Of a DNA stretch of 46,141 nt, positions 17,048 to 25,610 are shown one piece after another. A model generated the notes under the pieces. The model worked only from the letters and a program-made list of their open reading frames with translations, was not told the DNA's origin and made no database searches. Location: NCBI GenBank assembly GCA_019240835.1, contig JAFAXQ010000060.1:1-46141 (forward strand). The letters are read 5' to 3'. The translations under genes were made by a program, and so were the position numbers. The DNA comes from Ktedonobacteraceae bacterium (lineage in GTDB: Bacteria > Chloroflexota > Ktedonobacteria > Ktedonobacterales > Ktedonobacteraceae). Position 1 is the stretch's first letter, and each line of letters begins with the position of its first letter.

Positions 17048-18313
17048 TTATCCCAACCCGCGCTTCGCAATATCGCGGCGGTAATGAATGCCCTCAAAGT
17101 CTATTCGTGCTGCCGCCTCGTATGCCCTGTCCACCGCCTCACGCAGCGTAGTGCCGTGAGCGGCGACGCTCAAGACGCGCCCACCCGCTGTAACTAATTG
17201 CCCGTCGCGTAGTGCCGTGCCAGCGTGGAACACTTGGACGCCCTCGACTTTGTTGGCCTCTGCTACCCCTGTGATGGGAAGGCCAGTATGGTAGGAGCCA
17301 GGGTAGCCCCCAGAGACGAGGGATAGACTCACAGCAGAGCCAGGTTGCCACAGCGTGTCGAGCTTGACAGGCATCGTCTCAGCAAAGTCCAGTACGTTCA
17401 TTACGTCTTCGCGTAGCAACAGCATGAGCGCCTGCGTCTCTGGATCGCCGAAGCGAGTGTTGTGCTCCAGTACTATTGGACCCTTTGAAGTGAGCATAAT
17501 GTTTGAGTAGAGGACGCCGTAAAAGGGGATGTTGTGCGCCTTGAGAGCCTGGAGAGTGGCGGCGATGATGTTTCTATAGATAAACATCTCGGTCGCCCTC
17601 TCAACAAAGGGTAATGGTGTGAAGACTCCCATACCGCCAGTGTTCAAACCCTGGTCGCCATCAAATGCACGCTTGTGATCCTGGGTCAGCATCAGGGGAA
17701 GATAGTGTATGCCGTTACAGATTGCTGTTGAGCCAATTTCGTCGCCTTGTAGATAGTCCTCGATCACGATGGCATCGCCCGCACTGCCGAAGACGCGCTC
17801 AGTCATTATCTGCCCTACGGCATTACGTGCGGTCCCCATATCCAGAGCGACAATAGCACCTTTGCCCGCGGCGTTACCATCGGCTTTAACGACTATGGGT
17901 GCGCCGTGTTGTTCTAGATAGGCAAGCGCTGCATGAGCGTCGGTGAAGGTTCGGTATTGCGCTGTAGGAATACCTGCTGCTGTCATGAGTTCCTTGGCAA
18001 AAGCTTTGCTCCCTTCCAGTGCTGCTCCAGCCGCACCTGGGCCAAAGATACGTAGTCCACGTTCTCTGAATACATCGGAGATACCCCCTACCAATGGATC
18101 TTCTGGCCCAACAATGGTGAGGTCAATATGACTATGCTCGGCAAATGTTGCCAGTGCGCTGAATTGGCGAGCAGCAAGGGGGAGGCATTCTGCGTAGGGT
18201 AGCATACCGGGGTTGCCTGGGGCTGCGTATATGTGCGAGACACGTTGGCTCTGTGCCAGTTTCCATACAAGCGCGTGCTCCCGCGCCCCCGAACCGATGA
18301 CTAGTACGCGCAT
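17048..18313 (-). CDS. purD: Phosphoribosylamine-glycine ligase
   Basis: ATP-grasp enzyme joining phosphoribosylamine and glycine to GAR, the second purine step. 421 residues, normal length: MRVLVIGSGAREHALVWKLA, then TIVGPEDPLVGG, KADGNAAGKGAIV (nucleotide loop) and VLEHNTRFGDPETQALM (metal and ATP site). AAGGAG lies nine bases before the ATG. Last gene in the purL-purQM-purC-purF-purD run; a palindromic element separates it from purF. Confidence 0.97.
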   Translation of the reverse strand: MRVLVIGSGAREHALVWKLAQSQRVSHIYAAPGNPGMLPYAECLPLAARQFSALATFAEHSHIDLTIVGPEDPLVGGISDVFRERGLRIFGPGAAGAALEGSKAFAKELMTAAGIPTAQYRTFTDAHAALAYLEQHGAPIVVKADGNAAGKGAIVALDMGTARNAVGQIMTERVFGSAGDAIVIEDYLQGDEIGSTAICNGIHYLPLMLTQDHKRAFDGDQGLNTGGMGVFTPLPFVERATEMFIYRNIIAATLQALKAHNIPFYGVLYSNIMLTSKGPIVLEHNTRFGDPETQALMLLLREDVMNVLDFAETMPVKLDTLWQPGSAVSLSLVSGGYPGSYHTGLPITGVAEANKVEGVQVFHAGTALRDGQLVTAGGRVLSVAAHGTTLREAVDRAYEAAARIDFEGIHYRRDIAKRGLG

Positions 18314-18329
18314 ACACTCATCTCCTTGG

Positions 18330-18355
18330 TAGGTGCGTGATCAATCATGCCCCTA
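18330..18355 (-). repeat. Palindromic element copy spanning the purF stop codon
   Basis: Minus strand TAGGGGCATGATTGATC then ACGCACCTA: a 26-nt near-palindrome (10 of 13 pairs perfect, the other three G-T). It shares TAGGGGC and GATTGATC with the copies inside purQM. The purF reading frame ends inside it (…GTA GGG GCA TGA), so the element supplies the last residues and the stop, and it ends just before the purD ribosome-binding site. Confidence 0.65.
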
Positions 18356-19823
18356 CAGACAAATTATCGCACTGCACAGGCAGGGTACGCTGCGCCTCTG
18401 TAGACGGGTCGAAGGGCCAGCCCTGCCTGTTCATGCAGCCATAACAGAACTCACAGTGTAGCAGCTTGAGGGCTGCCTCGTCATCACCCACCGTTTCACC
18501 TGAATCAGTAGCATTGATGGCACGGCCCAGTCCTGGCAGGCTCAAGTAGCCCAGGCTATCGACATCGATGTAGTCGGCGATTTCCTGTACGGTACGACCG
18601 AAAGCGATCAGCTCGGACTCTTGCGGAATGTCAATGCCGAAGTAGCAGGGGTGACGCAGTGGAGGAGAGCTTGAGCGCAGGTGAATCTCTCTGGCCCCCT
18701 GACGACGCATTGCCGCTACGAGGCGCTTCATAGTGTTGCCGCGCACTATCGAGTCATCCACGATCACCAGACGTTTTCCCTCTATCTTCGGTTTGACGAG
18801 ATTGAACTTCAGATCAATCTCTAACTGGCGTAATCTCTGATCGGGCTTGATAAAGGAGCGGTCACTATAGCGATTTTTGATAATGGCCATACTATAGGGA
18901 ATACCCGACATCTCTGCGTAGCCAAGGGCGGCGGGGATGGAAGAGTCAGGCACAGGGAACACAACGTCGGCTGTAGCGGGATGCTCTTTTGCTAGCTCGC
19001 GCCCCAGGGCCTCACGCACCGCATATGTGTATCTGCCATTTAACTGACTCGTGGCATCTGAGAAGTAAATGCACTCGAACACACAGAGCGAACGTCGTGG
19101 TACCTGTACCAGTATCTCCGCGTGTATTCCCTGTTCGTCGATGCTGACCAGTTCGCCGGGTTCAACCTCGCGCACAAAGGTAGCTCCCAGCCGCTCTATA
19201 GCACACGACTCAGAGGCAACGATCCAGTTATTGCCGATGCGGCCTATACACAATGGGCGCATACCCCAAGGGTCGCGCATGGCATAGAGCTTGCCTTCGG
19301 CTAGAACGACAAGGCTATAAGCACCGCGCAACAGAGGAAACGTTGCAATCATACGTTCGCGCAGTGTTCGGCCTTCTGCTTTTAAGAGAAGAAGAGCAAT
19401 GACTTCACTATCGGTAGTAGAGTACAAAGCGTCTTGCGGCAACTGTTCACGTAAAGCAGGTCCATTCACCAGATTCCCATTGTGTGCCACAGCGATAGCA
19501 TCATACGCTCTCTCGCCGACCACGAATGGTCCCGCGTTCTCAACGCAGCTTGAGCCAGTTGTTGAGTAGCGTACATGGCCGATACCACAATGAGTAAAGG
19601 GCAGCCTCATGCCTGAATCGCTGAACACGTCACGCACTTTACCCATGTCTGCATGATGCACGATTCTTCCCTCATCGTCGTACACCGCCATGCCCGCGCT
19701 CTCTTGTCCGCGATGTTGCAGCGCAGTTAGTGCAAGCGTAATATACCTGCGCACGTCGATACGTTCCTCGCCTTGCTGCGTATAGATACCAACTATTCCG
19801 CAAGCATCGCGTAGTCGCTCCAT
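18345..19823 (-). CDS. purF: Amidophosphoribosyltransferase
   Basis: Transfers the glutamine amide nitrogen to PRPP to give phosphoribosylamine, the committed purine step. 492 residues. MERLRDACGIVGIY shows a seven-residue propeptide before the nucleophile Cys8 (Ntn glutaminase). The PRPP loop is VIVDDSIVRGNT. Cysteines in HCEFCYGCM near the end, with FECIYFS, may be ligands of a structural [4Fe-4S] cluster as in the Bacillus-type enzyme; this is inference. GGGAGGAG lies upstream. It follows purC by 43 nt, and its last residues come from a palindromic element. Confidence 0.96.
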   Translation of the reverse strand: MERLRDACGIVGIYTQQGEERIDVRRYITLALTALQHRGQESAGMAVYDDEGRIVHHADMGKVRDVFSDSGMRLPFTHCGIGHVRYSTTGSSCVENAGPFVVGERAYDAIAVAHNGNLVNGPALREQLPQDALYSTTDSEVIALLLLKAEGRTLRERMIATFPLLRGAYSLVVLAEGKLYAMRDPWGMRPLCIGRIGNNWIVASESCAIERLGATFVREVEPGELVSIDEQGIHAEILVQVPRRSLCVFECIYFSDATSQLNGRYTYAVREALGRELAKEHPATADVVFPVPDSSIPAALGYAEMSGIPYSMAIIKNRYSDRSFIKPDQRLRQLEIDLKFNLVKPKIEGKRLVIVDDSIVRGNTMKRLVAAMRRQGAREIHLRSSSPPLRHPCYFGIDIPQESELIAFGRTVQEIADYIDVDSLGYLSLPGLGRAINATDSGETVGDDEAALKLLHCEFCYGCMNRQGWPFDPSTEAQRTLPVQCDNLSVGA

Positions 19824-19866
19824 GCTCTTTTCTCCTCCCTATATGTGAGATCCATCAATGTATCTA

Positions 19867-20622
19867 TTATATTCGTAATTTACCGCTCAGATCAGCTACC
19901 AAGGCGTAAAGATCAGCTATACCCTGCAAATCCTCAGGCGTGATGTTCTTCAGGTTGCGATAGACCTGTTTGTCCAGCATGCGTGTCTTGTCACCGTCGG
20001 GCCAAAGCCGCCAGCTATCATTATCTATTACGTCGGCGACTAGTAGGCTGCTCCTGCTGTCACGCCCGAATTCGATCTTGAGATCGACGAGTGTCACATC
20101 CACTGTTGCCCAGGCACGTTCCAGAGTTGTAAAGACGCGGCGTCCTTGCTCAGCCATCCACACTATCTCCTGCGGAGAGGCAAGGTCCATTTTAATGATG
20201 TCCTCTTGCCAGATCTGCGGGTCGTGCCGTGCGTCATCCTTGAGAAACGTTTCGACTAGCACTGGCTCAAAGCGTGTTCCCTCGCTTACCTCTGGATGGC
20301 GCTTTAGGTAGGAACCGGTGGCGATGCGGCGCTGCACCTGCTCGATAGCCAGCATCTTGCAGCGCTTGATCAGCAGCGTCGCATCGTTGATCTGCTCGAC
20401 GAAATGCGTAGGAATGTTTGCCTCGTTCAACAGGCGAAAGATAGAGGCGGTGGTGATGGTACTCCAGTGCGATTTGCCCAGCAACTCATCGCGGCGAGTG
20501 CCATCACCCGCGGTGATCTGATCTTTATTCACCATGTAGGCCAGCGTGTCATCGCCGGGATAAGAATAGATAAGTTTCGTTTTGCCCTCAGCGAGGAGTG
20601 GCCCAAATGGGGGATGAATCAT
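19867..20622 (-). CDS. purC: SAICAR synthase
   Basis: ATP-dependent joining of aspartate to CAIR. 251 residues, usual size; LLAEGKTKLIYSYPGDD at the start, then RIATGSYLKRHPEVSEGTRF and LVDLKIEFGRD, all family motifs. Its ATG overlaps the purQM stop as ATGA, indicating translational coupling. Confidence 0.96.
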   Translation of the reverse strand: MIHPPFGPLLAEGKTKLIYSYPGDDTLAYMVNKDQITAGDGTRRDELLGKSHWSTITTASIFRLLNEANIPTHFVEQINDATLLIKRCKMLAIEQVQRRIATGSYLKRHPEVSEGTRFEPVLVETFLKDDARHDPQIWQEDIIKMDLASPQEIVWMAEQGRRVFTTLERAWATVDVTLVDLKIEFGRDSRSSLLVADVIDNDSWRLWPDGDKTRMLDKQVYRNLKNITPEDLQGIADLYALVADLSGKLRI

Positions 20623-22550
20623 GATATACCCTTTCCTGAATTTTTCGACGCAAAGACAACACCTTCACCCTGTGTGATATAACCTACGGTGAGCAGCTCT
20701 GGCAGCACACCGCACGCTGCTAATGCCTCTCTGGGTGAGAGGACGATCACCATGCCTACTCCCATGTTGAAGGTGCGATATAACTCTTCGTGTGTGAGAT
20801 GACCCAGGCGCGCAAGTAATGTGAAGAGTGGTGGCACGCTCCACCCGTCGGTCTGGATCACAGCTTGCATGTTTGCGGGAAGGATGCGCGAGAGGTTGCC
20901 CTCGAAGCCTCCTCCCGTGATATGGGCGATACCCTTGATACCTTTTCCACGCTCTACTAGGCGCTCGCGTAGCAGGTTGATTTCGCCTAGATAACAGCGA
21001 TGTGGCCGCAATAGCGCATCTACCAGCGGCTCGCCCAACTCAGGAAACACACTATTGAGTCTGGACTGATCGCTCTCGTGCAGACCGAAGAGGTGTCGGA
21101 CCAGCGAATAGCCATTCGTATGTAGGCCACTCGACGGCAGACCGAGCAGTATATCGCCAATACGGATGGTGGAACCGTTAATGATCTCGTCTTGCTCCAC
21201 CACACCGACGATAGTTCCTGCCAGATCAAATGCACCAGGCAGGTACACACTAGGCATTTCCGCTGTTTCTCCTCCCAGCAAAGCACAACCAACTTGCTGG
21301 CATGCACCTGCTATGCTACGGACAACCGCTGCAGCTTGCTGCGGGACTAGCTCGCCCATAGCGAGATAATCCATGAAGAAGAGCGGTCGTGCGCCCTGTG
21401 TCAACAGATCATTCACACAGTGGTTGACAAGATCATAGCCAATGGTGTCGAAGCGTCTAGCCTGGGCTGCGATAAGCGTCTTAGTGCCTACTCCATCGGT
21501 TGATGAGACGAGAGCGGGGCAGCGCATTTTCTGCAGGGTAGTAGCGTTAAAGACACCAGCGAATGCACCCATTCCCGCCAGCACCTCAGGTCCGTGCGTC
21601 GCTCGTACAGCATCGTGCATTAGGCGTTTTGCGCGATCCGCCGAGGCAATATTGACGCCGCTATCGGCATACGATATCTGCATTGGAGACGGCGTGATGC
21701 CTTGCACGCCCTCAATAGGGGCCCGATTGATCGTGCCCTTGGGGTGGGGGGAATGGGGAAAACCCCGCAGGCTCTGAGCATAGGCATAAGCATTTTTGAA
21801 AATGAGTAACCCCTCCCCTTGGGCACGATCAATCGGGCCCCTACCGATGCCGCGCCGCTGTGGATGTTGAAGTGCAGAGACATAGCGTTCGGGATGCGGC
21901 ATGAGGCCGAGGACGTTACCACGTGCGTTGCACACCCCCGCCACGTTACCAACAGAGCCATTAGGATTGTCGGGGTAGGCAACGGTTTTCTGTCCAGACC
22001 CGCCACTGTAGAGCAGCGGAATCTGGCCCAGTGCTTGCAATTGTGTGATATCGCCGCACAAGACGAATTGTCCCTCACCGTGAGCGACGGGAAGTTCGAT
22101 AGACCGTTCAATGCTCTGCGTGAAAATGCATGTGCTCGGTTGGACTGCCAGAGTGATCCAGCGACACTCGAATTGCGCCGATGCATTATCGGTTAATGTG
22201 GCAACATGCTGCTCAACGTTGCCCGGTAGCAATCCTGCGCGTACCAGCACTTGAAAGCCGTTGCAGATGCCCAGCAGGGGGCGACCTTCGTCGACGAACT
22301 GGCGCAGTTGTGCGCCGAGATGAATGGTCAGATTCTTGGCTAAGAGCGTACCCGCACCAAGGTCGTCGCCATAAGAGAAGCCCCCTGGAATGACTAAAAA
22401 GTCGTAATCGAGCAGCTTTGTAGGTGCTTGCAGCAGTTGATTGATATGTACAAGGTCGCTAACAAAGCCGACGAGACGGCATGCCCTGACCGTTTCGCGA
22501 TCACAGTTGATGCCCGGAGCACGTAGCACAAGAGCGCGTATGCTCTCCAT
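20619..22550 (-). CDS. purQM: Fused FGAM synthase glutaminase subunit and AIR synthetase (PurQ-PurM)
   Basis: One 643-residue frame covers two enzymes. Residues 1 to about 262 are PurQ: RAPGINCDRET, LVIPGGFSYGDDLGAG, the nucleophile GICNGFQVL (C96) and GLMPHPERY. From about residue 291 the protein is PurM: ISYADSGVNIASADRAKRLM, STDGVGTKTLIAA, LLGGETAEMPSVY, GLPSSGLHTNGYSLVR, HITGGGFEGNL, FNMGVGMVIVL. PurQ makes ammonia for FGAM synthase and PurM closes the imidazole ring in the next step. In most bacteria these are separate proteins. Two inverted copies of a palindromic element lie in the junction, flanking the last PurQ helix (EGLLIFKNAYAYAQSL). The start chosen is ATG at 22550 with GGAGG nine bases upstream; an ATG at 22571 would overlap purL by 16 nt. 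Both catalytic units look intact. Confidence 0.93.
   Translation of the reverse strand: MESIRALVLRAPGINCDRETVRACRLVGFVSDLVHINQLLQAPTKLLDYDFLVIPGGFSYGDDLGAGTLLAKNLTIHLGAQLRQFVDEGRPLLGICNGFQVLVRAGLLPGNVEQHVATLTDNASAQFECRWITLAVQPSTCIFTQSIERSIELPVAHGEGQFVLCGDITQLQALGQIPLLYSGGSGQKTVAYPDNPNGSVGNVAGVCNARGNVLGLMPHPERYVSALQHPQRRGIGRGPIDRAQGEGLLIFKNAYAYAQSLRGFPHSPHPKGTINRAPIEGVQGITPSPMQISYADSGVNIASADRAKRLMHDAVRATHGPEVLAGMGAFAGVFNATTLQKMRCPALVSSTDGVGTKTLIAAQARRFDTIGYDLVNHCVNDLLTQGARPLFFMDYLAMGELVPQQAAAVVRSIAGACQQVGCALLGGETAEMPSVYLPGAFDLAGTIVGVVEQDEIINGSTIRIGDILLGLPSSGLHTNGYSLVRHLFGLHESDQSRLNSVFPELGEPLVDALLRPHRCYLGEINLLRERLVERGKGIKGIAHITGGGFEGNLSRILPANMQAVIQTDGWSVPPLFTLLARLGHLTHEELYRTFNMGVGMVIVLSPREALAACGVLPELLTVGYITQGEGVVFASKNSGKGIS
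21716..21752 (+). repeat. Palindromic element copy in the PurQ-PurM linker (inverted)
   Basis: TAGGGGCCCGATTGATCG then TGCCC, followed by TTGGGGTGGGGGG. Its first 23 bases are the exact reverse complement of 21821-21843. Read on the host strand it gives GTINRAPIEG. Confidence 0.8.
21807..21843 (-). repeat. Palindromic element copy near the PurQ C-terminus
   Basis: On the minus strand TAGGGGCCCGATTGATCG, TGCCC, then AAGGGGAGGGG. It is in frame and encodes GRGPIDRAQGEG between the PurQ segment HPERYVSALQHPQ and the last PurQ helix. Confidence 0.8.
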
Positions 22551-22555
22551 TATGC

Positions 22556-25500
22556 CTATCCTCCCTTCCATGCCTCTTGTAGTGTAGCAACACTTACGTG
22601 AATCAGTTCGGTTTCACCATCGCGCACAATAAAGTTTGGTGTGGCAGAGACAGTACCAACGTAGGTGAGCGCTTCGACGCCAGCGGTGCGCATGTGTGTC
22701 TCAAACGCGTCACTTTGCTGCGGGGCGATCTCTACGAGAAAACGCGAGGCCGACTCACTGAAGAGGCGAGCAATGTTTATTGCGGGGAAAGCCTTACCCC
22801 ACCCTTGGGGCGCGATAAATCGGGCCCCTATGGCGATGTTGCCTACATCGAGAGTCATACCCAGCATGCTTGCCAACGACATCTCGGCGGCAGCAACGGC
22901 CAGTCCTCCTTCCGAAAGATCGTGACAGGAGTACACTAGTCCCTCGCGTATGGCCGTACACAGCGCCTTCATCGTGGCCGCCGCGCAAGTAATATCAACA
23001 CGTGGCACAATGGGGGGAATGAAGCGTTCAAGTGTAGCACGATCCACCACCTCGGCGTAATGCGATCCACCCAGTTCACAGTGTGTCTCCCCTACGAGAT
23101 AGAGCAGATTGCCTGGCGTCTTGAGCGCCATGTCGATGGTCTGTGCGGCATCCTCAATCACACCGACGGCAGAGATCACTAGCGTGGGCAGAACTGGGAT
23201 GCGACGTTTTGCGGTGCGATACTCGTTGTTGAGGCTATCCTTACCAGAGATAAAAGGTGTACCAAAGCCAACGGCGGCATCGTGGCAGCCCTTGACAGCT
23301 CGCACAAGCATGCCAAGTTGCAGTGGGTCGTTGGGATTGCCCCAGCAGAAATTATCTAGCAGGGCCGCGTGCGTAATGTCACCACCCACCGCTGTTAGAT
23401 TGCGAAGTGCCTCGTCGACGACGTTGAGCGCCATTGCATACGGATCAATCGTGCCATAGAGTGGATTGACGCCGTTGGAGATTACAATACCTGCCCGCTG
23501 CCCCTCTCCTGTCCCAAGCAGAGGTTGCAGTACCGCCGCATCGCCCGGTCCATTGCCCGCTCGTCCTACTAGTGGCTTGAGCACCGTCGCGCCCTGGACT
23601 TCGTGGTCATAGCGGCGCACCACATCTTCCTTTGAGGCGATGGTGGGATGACGTAACAATGCTAACAATGCGGGACCGCATCCATCTATAGTAGGGGCGA
23701 CTGGCTCTGCCCCCGTCCTGTTTGGCTCTGCTCCTACCATATACACCGCTTCTAATGTTGGCCTTGGCCTGCCGTGGTGCAGAAACTCCATATCCATATC
23801 GGCAACAACCCGTTCCTGGTAGGTAACTGTCAAGCGACGGTTGTCGCTAAAGGTTCCGATGACGCTGATTTCAACCTCTTCAATAGAGCAGATTTCCTGT
23901 AGCTCCTCTAGCTTTGCGGGCGGAACGGCCAGTACCATGCGCTCCTGCGCCTCCGAAACCCATATCTCCCACGCAGCTAAGCCCTGGTACTTGAGCGGAG
24001 CCTTCGTTAGTTCAACGCGTACGCCGCTAGCAGCTCCCATCTCGCCGATAGCAGAGGAAAAACCGCCTGCACCGCAATCGGTAATCGCGTTATATAATCG
24101 GTGCTCTCTTGCCTGGATCACAACATCGGCGACCTTCTTCTCCGTAATGGGGGCACCAATCTGTACCGCTGCACCCGCTTGCGCATTCGTCTCACTGCTC
24201 ATCTCGCCCGAAGAGAACGTGGCACCATGCACACCATCGCGTCCCGTGCGCCCACCCAGCACGACGACCAGATCGCCTGACTGCACGGCGCTGGGATGGC
24301 TGCCGTGGGGAAGAATACCGAGGCAGCCACAGAAGACGAGCGGATTGTAGATATATCCCTCGTGATAGAGAATGGCCCCGTTTATCGTAGGAATGCCCAT
24401 CTTATTGCCATAGTCGCGTACGCCATCCACTACACCGCTGGCGATACGGCGCGGCGAGAGTATATCGGCTGGAAGCTGCTCGCTTGAAGTAGCAGGTGGT
24501 CCGAAGCAGAGAATATCGGTACAGGCAATAGGCCAAGCCGAGACGCCCAGCACATCACGAATGACGCCGCCCACGCCCGTATTCGCCCCGCCAAATGGCT
24601 CAATAGCCGAGGGATGATTGTGTGTCTCGACCTTGAAGGCCACATCATGTGTCTCGGTAAAACGCATGACGCCTGCGTTATCGCTAAACGCCGAGACCAG
24701 CCACTTGGGCCTGACCTGCTCGGTGGCACGCATAATATAGTGCCTGAGCAGCCCAGGGATCGTCTCCATCTCAAGCACATTGCCGTTGCCGTCCACCTCT
24801 CGGTATTCAATAGTAGCTTTGAAGGTCTTATGCGAACAATGCTCCGACCAGGTTTGCGCTAGCGTCTCCATCTCGACATCGCTCGGTTCGCGTCCTTGCT
24901 CTTGATAATGCCGCTGAATAGCGCGCATCTCATCAAGGTTGAGTGCCAGTAGCCCTGTTCTGCTCAGCTCAAGCAATTGCTCATCATTCATGCGTGTAAT
25001 GGGAACAGAGACAACAGCATTGCTGTCGGGGACAATGGCCTTGCTTGGTGCAGTCTCCACATCGGGGGGAGAAAACCTGGGCTGGAGCACGTAGTGCTGA
25101 ATAACCGGGTTATATAATAGTGCCTGTACAATGGTGTGTACCTCTGCCTCACTCAAACGTTCATCAAGCACATAGCGTCGCCCCGTCTCAACCCGCTGCA
25201 AGGTTGCAATACCCAATATCTGAGCGCCTGCCAACACACTCTCGGCCAGCGTATCGGTAACACCCGCGTGAAAGAATACATCGACTACGTGGTCCGATGT
25301 GGGCAGCCAGAGTGTGTGTGCCTCTTGCACGACAGGATCAACGAGTAATTCTCGCGTCAATTGAGCGATAGCAGCGGAGGTAAGGTTTCCTGAGAGGCGA
25401 TAGAGTTGAGCCGTACGAATGCTGAGAGGGATGTCATTGGCGGAGAGGGTTGCGAGTGTAGGGACATGGCTAGTCGGTAAGTGGAGTATCTCGCGAGCAA

Positions 25501-25564
25501 GGCGATAAGCCTGAGCATCGTTCCGCCTCTCCCTTGCTCGTACCTCTATCTGTTGTAATATCAC
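22556..25564 (-). CDS. purL: FGAM synthase large subunit with fused PurS-like N-terminus
   Basis: ATP-dependent amination of FGAR to FGAM. 1002 residues, against about 740 for the small PurL and about 1300 for the PurL that also contains PurQ. The first 165 residues contain a PurS-like region (LTRELLVDPVVQEAHTLWLP, then VFFHAGVTDTLAESVLAGAQ). The synthetase follows: LAQTWSEHCSHKTFK, KVETHNHPSAIEPFGGANTG, GGRTGRDGVHGATFSS, TDCGAGGFSSAIGEMG, FISGKDSLNNEY, YSCHDLSEGGLAVAAAEM and LFSESASRFLVE. Start is GTG at 25564 with AGGA upstream. Two segments look like in-frame insertions: about residues 608-622 (GAEP repeated) and about 912-930 (GARFIAPQGWGKAFPAIN). It is the first gene of the operon, and purQM starts 5 nt after its stop. 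Confidence 0.95.
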   Translation of the reverse strand: MILQQIEVRARERRNDAQAYRLAREILHLPTSHVPTLATLSANDIPLSIRTAQLYRLSGNLTSAAIAQLTRELLVDPVVQEAHTLWLPTSDHVVDVFFHAGVTDTLAESVLAGAQILGIATLQRVETGRRYVLDERLSEAEVHTIVQALLYNPVIQHYVLQPRFSPPDVETAPSKAIVPDSNAVVSVPITRMNDEQLLELSRTGLLALNLDEMRAIQRHYQEQGREPSDVEMETLAQTWSEHCSHKTFKATIEYREVDGNGNVLEMETIPGLLRHYIMRATEQVRPKWLVSAFSDNAGVMRFTETHDVAFKVETHNHPSAIEPFGGANTGVGGVIRDVLGVSAWPIACTDILCFGPPATSSEQLPADILSPRRIASGVVDGVRDYGNKMGIPTINGAILYHEGYIYNPLVFCGCLGILPHGSHPSAVQSGDLVVVLGGRTGRDGVHGATFSSGEMSSETNAQAGAAVQIGAPITEKKVADVVIQAREHRLYNAITDCGAGGFSSAIGEMGAASGVRVELTKAPLKYQGLAAWEIWVSEAQERMVLAVPPAKLEELQEICSIEEVEISVIGTFSDNRRLTVTYQERVVADMDMEFLHHGRPRPTLEAVYMVGAEPNRTGAEPVAPTIDGCGPALLALLRHPTIASKEDVVRRYDHEVQGATVLKPLVGRAGNGPGDAAVLQPLLGTGEGQRAGIVISNGVNPLYGTIDPYAMALNVVDEALRNLTAVGGDITHAALLDNFCWGNPNDPLQLGMLVRAVKGCHDAAVGFGTPFISGKDSLNNEYRTAKRRIPVLPTLVISAVGVIEDAAQTIDMALKTPGNLLYLVGETHCELGGSHYAEVVDRATLERFIPPIVPRVDITCAAATMKALCTAIREGLVYSCHDLSEGGLAVAAAEMSLASMLGMTLDVGNIAIGARFIAPQGWGKAFPAINIARLFSESASRFLVEIAPQQSDAFETHMRTAGVEALTYVGTVSATPNFIVRDGETELIHVSVATLQEAWKGG
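22794..22830 (-). repeat. Palindromic element copy inside purL
   Basis: Minus strand TAGGGGCCCGATTTATCG, CGCCCC, AAGGGTGGGG, aligned over about 35 nt with the two copies in purQM. It is in frame and encodes GARFIAPQGWGKA just before the conserved LFSESASRF, in a loop that is much shorter in ordinary PurL proteins. Confidence 0.78.
23689..23744. repeat. GC-rich repeat inside purL (duplicated GAEP)
   Basis: Plus strand GTAGGGGCGACTGGCTCTGC, CCCCG, then TGGCTCTGCTCCTACCATA. TGGCTCTGC occurs twice, 23 nt apart, and the ends are inverted (TAGGGGC and GCTCCTA). On the host strand it reads VGAEP, NRT, GAEPVAPTI. It lies between the domain ending EFLHHGRPRPTLEAVYM and LLALLRHPTIASKED. Confidence 0.5.
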
Positions 25565-25610
25565 TTTTCCTGGTCCTGGTTCGGCTATAGCAAATCTTGC
25601 TGGGATTGGT

